Part shown: positions 29,592 to 36,992 of the stretch, in pieces
How the letters are laid out: every line of letters begins with the position of its first letter
Numbering within the stretch: the first letter of the stretch is position 1
Assembly (NCBI GenBank): GCA_963738835.1
Contig: CAVTYH010000002.1
Coordinates: forward strand, 186,001-250,000
DNA length: 64,000 nt
Source: CAVTYH01 sp963738835
Lineage (GTDB): Bacteria; Planctomycetota; Planctomycetia; Pirellulales; JADZDJ01
Direction of reading: 5' to 3'
Position numbers and translations under genes: made by a program
The notes under the pieces: model-generated
Seen by the model: the letters and a program-made list of their open reading frames with translations, nothing else
Database searches by the model: none
Told to the model about the DNA's origin: nothing

Positions 29592-29676
29592 CATAAAGCC
29601 GCCGATGGTATCGGCGATGCACCAGAGAAGATTATCCAATGGCAATACAACCGCGGATGCCATCCGCGGCTTTATG
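29592..29676. repeat. REPIN-like element, copy D
   Basis: Ends cataaagccgcc and gcggctttatg, left hairpin gccgat-ggt-atcggc, right hairpin ccgcggatgccatccgcgg. It separates galT from the desaturase-family gene and supplies that gene's TAA stop from its terminal ataaa. Confidence 0.85.
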
Positions 29677-30262
29677 AGGCCGCTTTGGTTTCAGCATCGA
29701 CAAGTTTTCGCCGACGCTCTTCTTCCATCCGTCGATCGGCCTCGGCGTTGCCACCCCAGAGCCAATTGATTTGCCAGATGTGGCGCTTGGCTTGCAGTTG
29801 CTCAGGTTCCAAATGATCTTGCCACTCCAGCGGCTTGTAAGTACCGAACACGCGGTCCCAAATATCCAGGGCCATGCCAAAATTGTGATGCCACTGATTG
29901 TGTGCGTGATGCACGTAATGCACCGGCATTTGCATCCAGAAACACTTTTTCGGATTCTCGTGCTGCAATTGGTGGGCGAACGCCGAGAAAAACGCGAAGC
30001 CGTTCGCCCCCAACACCCAGCCAATTCCGGCCGGCAGCGAAATGAGAAACGGCGGCCACATCATCCACCAGGTGCCTTTGAAGTAGTCCCAATATTCCAA
30101 CAGCACCCCCTGGCCCGTGCCTCGCGCATGATGTTCTCGGTGCGTTTTGCCCAGCCAGCGGTACATGTGCAGAATCCGATGTCCCCAGTATTCCGCCAGA
30201 CTGGCAAACACAAACCCGCCGGCAAACCACGCCGCCGCAACGCCAATGGCAAACCAGTTCAT
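29672..30262 (-). CDS. fatty acid hydroxylase/sterol desaturase family protein
   Basis: About 196 residues, integral membrane. The di-iron histidine boxes are visible: HRILH near residue 30, HREHH near 43, and VHHAHNQWHHNFG near 120-132, between hydrophobic helices. Relatives hydroxylate or desaturate fatty acids, sterols or carotenoids; the substrate is not evident. I start at ATG 30262 (MNWFAIG); a GTG two codons upstream is in frame. The TAA stop lies within REPIN-like copy D, so the original C-terminus may have been altered by that insertion. Confidence 0.82.
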   Translation of the reverse strand: MNWFAIGVAAAWFAGGFVFASLAEYWGHRILHMYRWLGKTHREHHARGTGQGVLLEYWDYFKGTWWMMWPPFLISLPAGIGWVLGANGFAFFSAFAHQLQHENPKKCFWMQMPVHYVHHAHNQWHHNFGMALDIWDRVFGTYKPLEWQDHLEPEQLQAKRHIWQINWLWGGNAEADRRMEEERRRKLVDAETKAAS

Positions 30263-30389
30263 AACCACATGCCTTGCTGTGATTCGAGGATTTTAAGACG
30301 GATTAAATCCCTCAGCGCCGGGATAAAACCCACCAAAAAGGGTTATGATCTAGTCTAGCCATCTAGGGGCCGCGTGGAAACACCGACTC

Positions 30390-30920
30390 TCACTCAAACT
30401 TCCAATCCGGCTCGTCGGCCGAGTTGAAATATACCGCCGGCACGGGCACGTTCAACAGTCGCAGATAGATGCATAGCTGGGCCCGATGGTTGATCATGTG
30501 GTTCAGGCACCACACACGCAGAATCATTGCCTTCGACTGGCTGTGCAGAACTTGCTGCCCCTGCCGCAACGTCCAGGTTTTGGCAAGCGTGGCATCGTCG
30601 AGTTCGGCGAAAGCCCGCGTCAGTTCTTCTACATTGTGGTCGAAGGTTCGCAGCAAATCGGCTTTGTCGTTGGGCTCGGTGCGAATTTGGGGCGGAGACG
30701 CCATATCCATTCCATCGTGCTGAATGGTCTGGAGCATCCACTGTGGCAGCGTCGCCACGTGCATCGCCAGCCGGCTCAGGTGCATCGACTTCTCGTGCGG
30801 CTTCCATTTGAAATGCTCCTCGGGCAACCGCTCCAGCACTTTGCGAGTGGTTGCCAATTCGCGCTGCAAATCGCCAAACGCGATGTCTTTCACCGGCGTC
30901 GAAACCGTTAGCGTTGTCAT
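30390..30920 (-). CDS. DinB family protein
   Basis: A 176-residue four-helix protein of the DinB/YfiT metal-binding fold. The likely metal-binding histidines are in RLAMHVATLP near residue 52 and CLNHMINHRAQL near 144-150, in the positions typical of this fold. DinB-like proteins are damage-inducible or thiol-dependent enzymes such as bacillithiol transferases, but the reaction here is unknown. AAGGAGATTC lies just before the ATG on the minus strand, a strong ribosome site. It is the last of a leftward group of small cytoplasmic genes. Confidence 0.87.
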   Translation of the reverse strand: MTTLTVSTPVKDIAFGDLQRELATTRKVLERLPEEHFKWKPHEKSMHLSRLAMHVATLPQWMLQTIQHDGMDMASPPQIRTEPNDKADLLRTFDHNVEELTRAFAELDDATLAKTWTLRQGQQVLHSQSKAMILRVWCLNHMINHRAQLCIYLRLLNVPVPAVYFNSADEPDWKFE

Positions 30921-30978
30921 TGCTGAATCTCCTTCATTTTACCTGCTGGACGCTGAAATCAGAGGTACCGACCCGTGC

Positions 30979-31428
30979 TCATTTTACTGGATGATGCTTT
31001 TCGTAAACCGCCAAATATTTTTCAACCGGCACGCTGGCCACAATCTCGCCAATCACATCCAGCGGCAAATCGCTCAACTGCTTGAAGCGGATGCACGCTT
31101 TGCCCAGGTCGAGTTTCTTGCCCGACTTCGAGCGCGCGGCAATTAACCTGGCATGCAGCTCCTGGTTTTGATAGGCGCACATCAAGTGCAGCGAGTAGTT
31201 GTTCTTCTGCGCCGCCAATGCCGCGTACATCAGCGGCTGGCCATTATACGTTTTGGGAAAGCGTTTGAGCGGCACCTGATACGTGATCATGCCCCAGTTC
31301 ATCGCTTCTTCATAACCAGGCGGCAATCGACTTTTGATCAGCTTTCGCACGGCCGAGACTATCTTCCTTCGCTCGGCAGGCAACTCCTTCAAATAGACGG
31401 CAACGGTGGTGGCTTTGCTTTGAACCAT
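30979..31428 (-). CDS. DUF1801 domain-containing protein
   Basis: A 149-residue protein of the YdhG/DUF1801 fold. It begins TVAVYLKELPAERRKIVSAVRKLI and contains the core GYEEAMNWGMITYQVP near residues 38-53, then AAQKNNYSLHLM near 72 and a conserved GKACIRFKQLSDLP near 109. The family has a frataxin-like fold and no settled biochemical function. It stands in a run of small cytoplasmic proteins. A second DUF1801-like gene is at 34443-34859 on the same strand. Confidence 0.87.
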   Translation of the reverse strand: MVQSKATTVAVYLKELPAERRKIVSAVRKLIKSRLPPGYEEAMNWGMITYQVPLKRFPKTYNGQPLMYAALAAQKNNYSLHLMCAYQNQELHARLIAARSKSGKKLDLGKACIRFKQLSDLPLDVIGEIVASVPVEKYLAVYEKHHPVK

Positions 31429-31443
31429 CGCTCTCTTCGCTGA

Positions 31444-31946
31444 CTACTTCGCGAAGGTCATGATTTTTGCCTTGGCCGCCGGATACGCCGCGATCAATTT
31501 CTCGACGCTTCCCTGCTCTACATCCTCCGGTTCTGCCCGCGCCCATACCGAAGTGCCCAGCATCGAGTAACCGCTGCCGCCCAACACGCGGCCGGCATGA
31601 AACGCTGCGCCGGGAATCAAAACCTGCGGCCGCTGGCCCGCCGCCAAGTCGGGTCCGGCCACAAGCACTTCGCTACGGCCATCGAGATATAACAACAGCA
31701 TTTCCAGCGGAACACCGAAGTAATGATGATACATCTGATCCGACCGAATCCGGTGCAACCGCACCGGCGCCCGGGGGTCACCAAAAAGTACAGCGTGCCG
31801 CCTAACTTACGCGGCCCGCCGTACTCTGTCGGCAACGCCTGGGCTGGAATCGACAGCGCACTCTGGAACGATTCGCTAGCAAATCCGCATGTCGAGTGCC
31901 GCTTAAGTCCGAGCAGGTCGATAATCTGCTGTGCCGATGGTCGCAT
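31444..31946 (-). CDS. DUF985 cupin-like protein (interrupted)
   Basis: About 167 residues after repair. The N-terminus QQIIDLLGLKRHSTCGF and the segment GGTLYFLVTPG are the start of the DUF985 cupin. The other frame continues with VRLHRIRSDQMYHHYFG, PLEMLLLYLDG and a QVLIPGAAFHAGR strand. One missing G in the run at about 31771-31776 explains the switch. The histidines of the RLHRI and MYHHYFG segments are the likely metal ligands. The enzymatic role is unknown. It lies 15 bp upstream of the DUF1801 gene in the same direction. Confidence 0.8.
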
Positions 31947-31949
31947 GCC

Positions 31950-32189
31950 TTACTTCTTGCCCTTCGCTTTGGTCTTCGGCTTGGCTTTTGCGATTGGCTT
32001 TGCCTTCGATTTGGACTTGGCTTTCGCAGCGGCGGCAATCTCCGCCTGGCTCTTGTGGGCCATGTCGGCGCGGTGAGCTCGTTCGTAGGTTTGGATGTCC
32101 TTGAATTTGCCTTCCTTGTCGCGGACGGCATACAGCTTTTTGCCTTTGCTGCTGTACATCGTCGTGCGGTGGGCTTTCTTTTTCGCCAT
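31950..32189 (-). CDS. small basic protein with lysine/alanine-rich tail
   Basis: A 79-residue protein. Residues 1-45 are a conserved-looking module (TTMYSSKGKKLYAVRDKEGK, then FKDIQTYERAH). The rest is a histone-H1-like K/A/P chain. The composition suggests nucleic-acid binding. The ATG follows AAAGGGATC, a good ribosome site, and the longer frame upstream is not supported. It lies three bases ahead of the DUF985 gene. A 27-residue protein with a similar composition is encoded at 41490. Confidence 0.75.
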   Translation of the reverse strand: MAKKKAHRTTMYSSKGKKLYAVRDKEGKFKDIQTYERAHRADMAHKSQAEIAAAAKAKSKSKAKPIAKAKPKTKAKGKK

Positions 32190-32443
32190 GTTGCGATCCC
32201 TTTCAAAATGCGGGTGAGATGAGATGCAGGTCAAGTTCGTCATGGGCTGCCGGCGGCCGAAGAGTTCACCGCCAACGCCTGCGTTCCCGTCAATATAGAG
32301 GGTTGCGCTCGACACGCAAGCATCACCAATCGGTTGAACATCCGTGGCCGTTTCGCTGCTGACGCACGGGCCGCGGAACGCTACAATCTCCGCCCGCTCT
32401 GGCCGATCGCTAGCCGCTGGTTGCAAGTCGCTTGGTGCTGCCC

Positions 32444-34471
32444 ATGCTCGAACGCAAATTCCACAAACCCTGGCTCGGCGTGCTGCTGATCGCCGCGGCG
32501 GCGCTGGTGGCTTATTGGCCGGCGCTGGGCGGAAAATTTCTGTGGGATGATGAGTCGCTGGTCGCCAAAAACCGCCTAGTCCACGACGCCAACGGCCTGT
32601 ACCGCATTTGGTGTACGACCGATGCAATTGATTACTGGCCCGTCACGAACACCGTTTTCTGGCTCGAGTGGCGGCTGTGGGGCACCAGTACCATCAGCTA
32701 TCACGCTGTCAATCTGACGTTGCATATCGCCAACTCGCTGTTGATCTGGCTGATTTTGCGGCGGCTGTCGATTCCCAGCGCGTTTTTGGCCGGTCTGCTC
32801 TTCGCGGTGCATCCGGTCAACGTGGAATCGGTGGCCTGGATTGCCCAGTTGAAAAACGTGCTGGCCATGTTTTTCATGCTTGTTTCGGTGTGGTGTTATT
32901 TGCACCATAAAGCCGCCGATGGCATCGGCGGTGAAGTGGAGAGAATTATCCACTCGCAAATCAACCGCGGATACCATCTGCGGCTTGATAACGGCAACCA
33001 TTGGTACTGGCTGAGCGTGTTCGTTTTTGCGCTGGCCATGCTGAGCAAGGGCTCGGTGGCGATTTTGCCCATGATCCTGTCGCTTATCGATGGGTGGCAA
33101 TATCGCCAAATTAAAAGCGCGACTTGTTGCGAACCGCGCCATTTTGGTTGGTCGCCGTTTCGCTCACTGCCGTCAACGTTTGGTTTCAAACGCACGGCTC
33201 GCATGAGAGCATCCGCTCGGCCGGTTTTGCCGAACGATTGGCCGGCGCGGGTGCTGCCGCCTGGTTCTACCTTTCCAAATCGCTCGCCCCGATCGGGTTG
33301 AATTTCGTCTATCCGCGGTGGCACGTCGATGCCGCAAGCATCTTCTGGTGGCTGCCGACATTGGCCGCTTTCGTGGTCACCGCCGCGCTGTGGTGGAAAC
33401 GGCAAACCATCTGGGGCCGGCCGTTGCTCTTCGCTTGGCTCTTCTACTGCGCGGCCCTGGTGCCGGTACTGGGCTTTACCGACGTCTACTTCATGCGCTA
33501 CTCGCTGGTCGCCGACCACTATCAATACATCGCCTTGATCGCCGTGGCAGCCCTCGCCGCATCGGCCATTGCTAGGTTGCACTCGCGGCTGCCATTCTCT
33601 TCACCGCCTACCGTCTACCGCCGACTGCCTACCTGCCTGATCGGCCTCCTCCTCGCAGCCCTCACCGTGCTGTCATGGCAGCAAAGTCAGATGTACCGCA
33701 ATCCCATCACGCTGTGGCAAACCACGCTCGAAAAGAATCCAGATTGCCCGCTGGCTCACACCAATCTTGGCCGCGAAATGCAAAAAATCGGCCAGTTGCC
33801 CGAGGCGATCGAACACTACCAGGCCGCGATTCAGGCTGATCCTAACTTCGCTGAAGCCCATTGCGGCCTGGGCAGCTGCGCTGGCCGCCACCGGACGAAC
33901 TGACGAAGCGAAGGCCGAGTGTGAGTTGGCGATCCAATTGCAGCCGACCAGCGCCCAAGCCCACAACGATCTGGCCGGTCTGCTGCTGAGCACTGGTCGC
34001 CTTGCCGAGACAATCGACCATTGCGAACAAGCTTTGCGAGTCGACCCCGATTATGCCGAGGCGCACAACAATCTGGGCATCGCCTATTCGATGTCCGGCC
34101 TGCTGGACGACGCAATTGTCCATTTCCACCGCTCAATCCGCCTCTCTCCCGACAGTGCCGAAACCTACAACAACCTAGCCAACGCCCTGGTGAAAGCCCG
34201 TCGCCCGCAAGAGGCGATTGCCCAGTATCAGTACGCCTTGCGACTTAAGCCGAACTATGTGCAGGCTAGCTCCAACCTCGCGCTAGCCTACGCCCAAGCC
34301 AACCAGCCGACGGCCGCCATCGCCGCCGCCGAACAGGCGGTGTCGTTAGCGGAATCCAGCGGCCAAACGCAGCAATCACAACGAATTCAAGCGTGGCTGA
34401 GCGCGTATCGGGCAAGTACGTCGAAGCACATCGACACCGCCGTCAGACCCGCCGCTGCAGGACTGCGTTGA
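32444..34471 (+). CDS. TMTC-like membrane protein with C-terminal TPR repeats (interrupted)
   Basis: About 675 residues. The N-terminal half is a polytopic domain like those of TMTC/O-mannosyltransferase-type proteins: FLWDDESLV with acidic residues after the first helix, TISYHAVNLTLHIANSLLIW, and LLFAVHPVNVESVAWIAQLK. The C-terminal part is a TPR array (AHTNLGREMQKIGQLPEAIE, AHNNLGIAYSMSGLLDDAI, TYNNLANALVKARRPQEAI). Two breaks near 33115 and 33870 fit one missing A in an A-run and one extra G in a GGG run. An 85-bp REPIN-like element (32906-32990) and a simple repeat (about 33600-33640) are read as protein. A protein glycosylation role is inferred from the family only. Confidence 0.83.
32906..32990. 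repeat. REPIN-like element, copy E, inside a coding region
   Basis: It starts cataaagccgcc with left hairpin gccgat-ggc-atcggc and ends gcggcttgat, with a partly decayed right hairpin. It lies within the TMTC-like gene and is translated as about 28 residues (starting HKAADGIGG) between two conserved membrane segments. No stop is introduced. Confidence 0.85.
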
Positions 34472-34859
34472 TGTTGGCTAGCAGCGATTGGACGGCGTAG
34501 CTGTTAAGCAGCGCGACGTCCGTCAGGCGGATAAAGCGGCCCTGGTTGCCGTCGCCTTCCAGCAGTTTGTGTGGGTCCGGCAGCTTCGCGCCGTGCATGA
34601 AGTACAGGCTCACCTCGCAGGCGTACAAGCCCAGTGAAACGATCACTTCCGAGGTCCGTTTGTTCGGCCCCCAACCGATGGCCAGTGCGTTGTAGTTGTC
34701 GTAGGCCAACTCCACCGCCGTCGGAAAAAACCGCTTCCGCAAATCTGCCCGTGCCGCGCGCACAAGTTTCCCAATCGCCGGTTCAAATTTGGCAATGAAG
34801 CCGGCCAGCTGTTTGGCGGGCGATTCAGGCGATTTCGCCTTCAGTGGAGTTTGTTTCAT
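34443..34859 (-). CDS. DUF1801-like protein
   Basis: A 138-residue protein. Its helical start (SPAKQLAGFIAKFEPAIGKLVRAAR) is followed by the ELAYDNYNALAIGWGP segment, the strand LYACEVSLYFMHGAKLPDP and a final helix. This is the DUF1801 fold, like the protein at 30979. The ATG overlaps the stop of the PTS IIA gene as ATGA, so translation should be coupled. Its 3' end overlaps the convergent TMTC-like gene by 29 bp. The function is unknown. Confidence 0.75.
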   Translation of the reverse strand: MKQTPLKAKSPESPAKQLAGFIAKFEPAIGKLVRAARADLRKRFFPTAVELAYDNYNALAIGWGPNKRTSEVIVSLGLYACEVSLYFMHGAKLPDPHKLLEGDGNQGRFIRLTDVALLNSYAVQSLLANINAVLQRRV

Positions 34860-35449
34860 GGGGACTCTTTGGCCGATCGAAGCTCGTGAGCGACCGTCTC
34901 TAATAGACGCAGGTGGTCGCCGGGCTGATCTACTGACGACACAAGCAAGCAAATTCGATTGACGGGCTGCCCATCTAGGCTATCGAAATCCACCCCTGTC
35001 GGTAAATCGGCGATAGCGCCTATCGAAGTCGCCACACCGCGATATTTGGCATGCGGAATTGCCAAACCTCTCCCGACGCCGGTTGAGCCAAGCGCCTCTC
35101 GTATTAAAATCGCTTCAAGAATTCCGTTCCGATCATTTGCTCCCAATAGTCCAACCTCAACGAGTCGATCAATTACGGCAGCAATTGCTTGCGCTTTCGT
35201 TGGGATCGACCGGTCTTGAATCGAAAACCTCAAAAACCCCTGGGCGACTTGATCGGCGGCGGCAGTGGGGAACCAAAGCAGACAACCACAGTGCGGGCAG
35301 GGGGCGTCGCCCGAGGGCTGAGAAGGTTCAATCACCACAGTCTTGCCGCACACGGGGCAGTGATGCGGCTGGCCTTCGGGCGTTCTTGTCGATGGGTTCA
35401 CGCCTACGAATCTCCCGCGAACACCTTCGCCTGACAAAATTATGAACAA
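34856..35449 (-). CDS. PTS fructose-type EIIA protein with N-terminal zinc ribbon
   Basis: A 197-residue protein. Residues 1-65 hold a four-cysteine zinc ribbon (HCPVCGK and APCPHCGCLLWF) preceded by GVRGRFVGVNPSTRTPEG. Residues 75-197 form an EIIA domain of the mannitol/fructose class, with the phosphorylatable histidine in GLAIPHAKY near residue 134. No PTS permease or other PTS gene is nearby, so it more likely works in regulation, as PtsN-like proteins do, than in sugar uptake. It is translationally coupled to the DUF1801-like gene downstream. Confidence 0.87.
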   Translation of the reverse strand: MFIILSGEGVRGRFVGVNPSTRTPEGQPHHCPVCGKTVVIEPSQPSGDAPCPHCGCLLWFPTAAADQVAQGFLRFSIQDRSIPTKAQAIAAVIDRLVEVGLLGANDRNGILEAILIREALGSTGVGRGLAIPHAKYRGVATSIGAIADLPTGVDFDSLDGQPVNRICLLVSSVDQPGDHLRLLETVAHELRSAKESP

Positions 35450-35566
35450 TAGAAATGTTGAACGATATCCACAATTCCCAACAGCATAACCGCATTTTGT
35501 CGGCGAACAAGCAATTTAAGACCTTTGATCCAGGGAGTTAAAGCAGTTACTGGGCGCCGGGCGGCC

Positions 35567-35640
35567 GCTTGCTGACACGCGCGGCTCGGGTTTTGAGCGC
35601 TGAGCCAGGTCCGCTTTCCGAGCCGCGACCGTCAGGGAGC
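35567..35640. repeat. palindromic gctnnctgac...cgcggctcgg element
   Basis: The left arm reads gcttgctgacacgcgcggc and the right arm, on the other strand, gctccctgacggtcgcggc, each continuing tcgg. Conserved and variable blocks are at the same places in both arms. A central tgagcgctga palindrome lies between them. It occupies the gap between the PTS IIA gene and the 35.7-kb element. Confidence 0.65.
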
Positions 35641-35682
35641 AGTTCAGCCGGAGAGTCACGATCCAGAATGGTCTAGGAAACG

Positions 35683-36594
35683 ACTTGACAACGGCTTTGC
35701 CTAACAAAAGCGTTCTGTTGGGCAAGATAACGTCCTGTTGGGCAGAACTGGATGGGGGTCAGAAAGACGGCAACGCTTCCGGCGACAAACATGATCCAGC
35801 CGGAAATGATATTGCCTTCCAAGATTCTCACCCCGCCCAAGAACTCAAGGACTCCGAACCCAATCCAGACCAGGCAAACCAAAAGGATAATGCAGAAGCT
35901 AGACATTGGTATTCTATTTTTTCAGAGAGTAACTTTTGGGTTGCTGCCTTTACCGGAGCGCTTGTGGTGTGCAGCTTCGTTGGCTTTATATTCCAACGCT
36001 GGTACATCCAGACAACGGAACGCGCCGCAATGGCTGCTAAAGAATCCGCTGATGTCGCAAAGGCAGCAGTTCACTTGGCGAGCGATACGGCGAGCAAGCA
36101 ATTGCGGGCCTACATCTCGGTCGATGCTGCCGAGTACACGGTTGAAAGTGACAATAAAGCCAAAATTATGATTCGCATTCATAACACAGGGCAAACTCCG
36201 GCATATAATCTTCGCCATTCGTCTCGTTCCTATGTGAATAGCCTCGACTTCTCAGGACCTTTCACGGAGCCAAACGCACAGCCGACGAGCACAATGACCG
36301 TCGGGGCCGGCGGAACATTCGCTACCACCGGCGATCTTATTCTCACGCCAGATACCGCAGAACTTCTTAAGTCAGGCAAATGGGCGATATGGGTTTGGGG
36401 TGACATCCAGTATGACGATATTTATGCCAAACATCATCACACACGGTTTAGACTTTCGAGCGCTGATCCATATCACCTACCCGGCACGATGTCTTTCGCC
36501 GTGGAAGGAAATTCCGCCGACTAAATCTTCTGTTGGGCAGACCTCCGTTTTGTTGGGCAAAAGGCTTTTGTTAGGCAAAGCCACTTGACAACGG
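35683..36594. mobile_element. compact element with 19-bp inverted ends and direct repeats, one passenger gene
   Basis: Left end ggctttgcctaacaaaagc (35693-35711) and right end gcttttgttaggcaaagcc (36564-36582) are perfect inverted repeats. The sequence acttgacaacgg flanks both sides (35683-35694 and 36583-36594), as a target duplication would. Inside the ends are spaced gttgggc units, two on the left and two on the right, about 20 bp apart. The only gene is a predicted membrane protein; no transposase or recombinase is encoded. The gcctaac/gttaggc cores recall integron recombination sites, but the layout is not that of a cassette. Confidence 0.65.
35685..36524 (+). CDS. single-pass membrane protein carried by the 35.7-kb element
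   Basis: Up to 279 residues. A polar, acidic N-terminus is followed by one membrane helix (FWVAAFTGALVVCSFVGFIF, about residues 84-103) and an amphipathic helix rich in Ala and Lys. A beta-rich domain follows, starting LRAYISVDAAEYTV and continuing with IRIHNTGQTPAYNLRH. The domain order is common in uncharacterised environmental proteins. The first in-frame initiator is a TTG inside the direct repeat; TTG 35715 in the subterminal repeats is another choice, and there is no clear ribosome site. The function is unknown. Confidence 0.65.
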   Translation: MTTALPNKSVLLGKITSCWAELDGGQKDGNASGDKHDPAGNDIAFQDSHPAQELKDSEPNPDQANQKDNAEARHWYSIFSESNFWVAAFTGALVVCSFVGFIFQRWYIQTTERAAMAAKESADVAKAAVHLASDTASKQLRAYISVDAAEYTVESDNKAKIMIRIHNTGQTPAYNLRHSSRSYVNSLDFSGPFTEPNAQPTSTMTVGAGGTFATTGDLILTPDTAELLKSGKWAIWVWGDIQYDDIYAKHHHTRFRLSSADPYHLPGTMSFAVEGNSAD

Positions 36595-36613
36595 TACAAG
36601 TATATACTATAAT
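36585..36613 (+). promoter_or_regulatory. perfect consensus sigma-70 promoter
   Basis: TTGACA (36585-36590) is separated by exactly 17 bases from TATAAT (36608-36613). The -35 box lies in the direct repeat that flanks the 35.7-kb element, so the element inserted exactly beside or into this promoter. Transcription would start near 36620 and run toward the 3' end of glgA on the opposite strand. Confidence 0.7.
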
Positions 36614-36619
36614 GCGTGC

Positions 36620-36891
36620 CGAGAGACGCTGCGTTCTTGAGATGGTCTTTGGCAATTCAATTTATCAATTTGCGGCCAGCGATGGGCCAGTCGCTGGCCG
36701 CGTGGGAGGCGCATTGTCGCATTGGCATTTTCGCTGGAACAAACGAACTGGATCGCAAAAACGCGAGCGAAATTGTGGTTCGGCCGTGGTGTGTGCTAGA
36801 CGATGCGACAGCGATGAGGCAATGCTTTTCGGAAAACACCTATTTTTGCAGCCTTTTCGTCGCTGCGTTGACTCATCGAAACTGTTTTTTT
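36620..36891 (+). ncRNA. candidate non-coding RNA
   Basis: It lies directly behind the perfect promoter. An 11-bp stem gcggccagcga/tcgctggccgc is at 36672-36701, and further pairing cgatgag/ctcatcg brackets the 3' part and is followed shortly by seven Ts at 36885-36891. The frames in it lack recognisable domains, and the candidate start at 36616 would leave no room for a ribosome site. I cannot assign it to a known RNA family. Confidence 0.35.
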
Positions 36892-36992
36892 ACATCACGC
36901 ACGCAGTTGGCAGGCGCGTGATCGCGAGCATATTGAACCGAAACGTGATCCAGCGAAACGACGCGGCAAGCATCCCGACCGGGACGGTCCGG

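Noticed and set aside
35695..36580. The 35.7-kb unit as an integron gene cassette
   Set aside because: The gcctaac and gttaggc cores are in the wrong order for an attC beside the gene. Inverted ends with a flanking direct repeat fit a transposon-like unit better.
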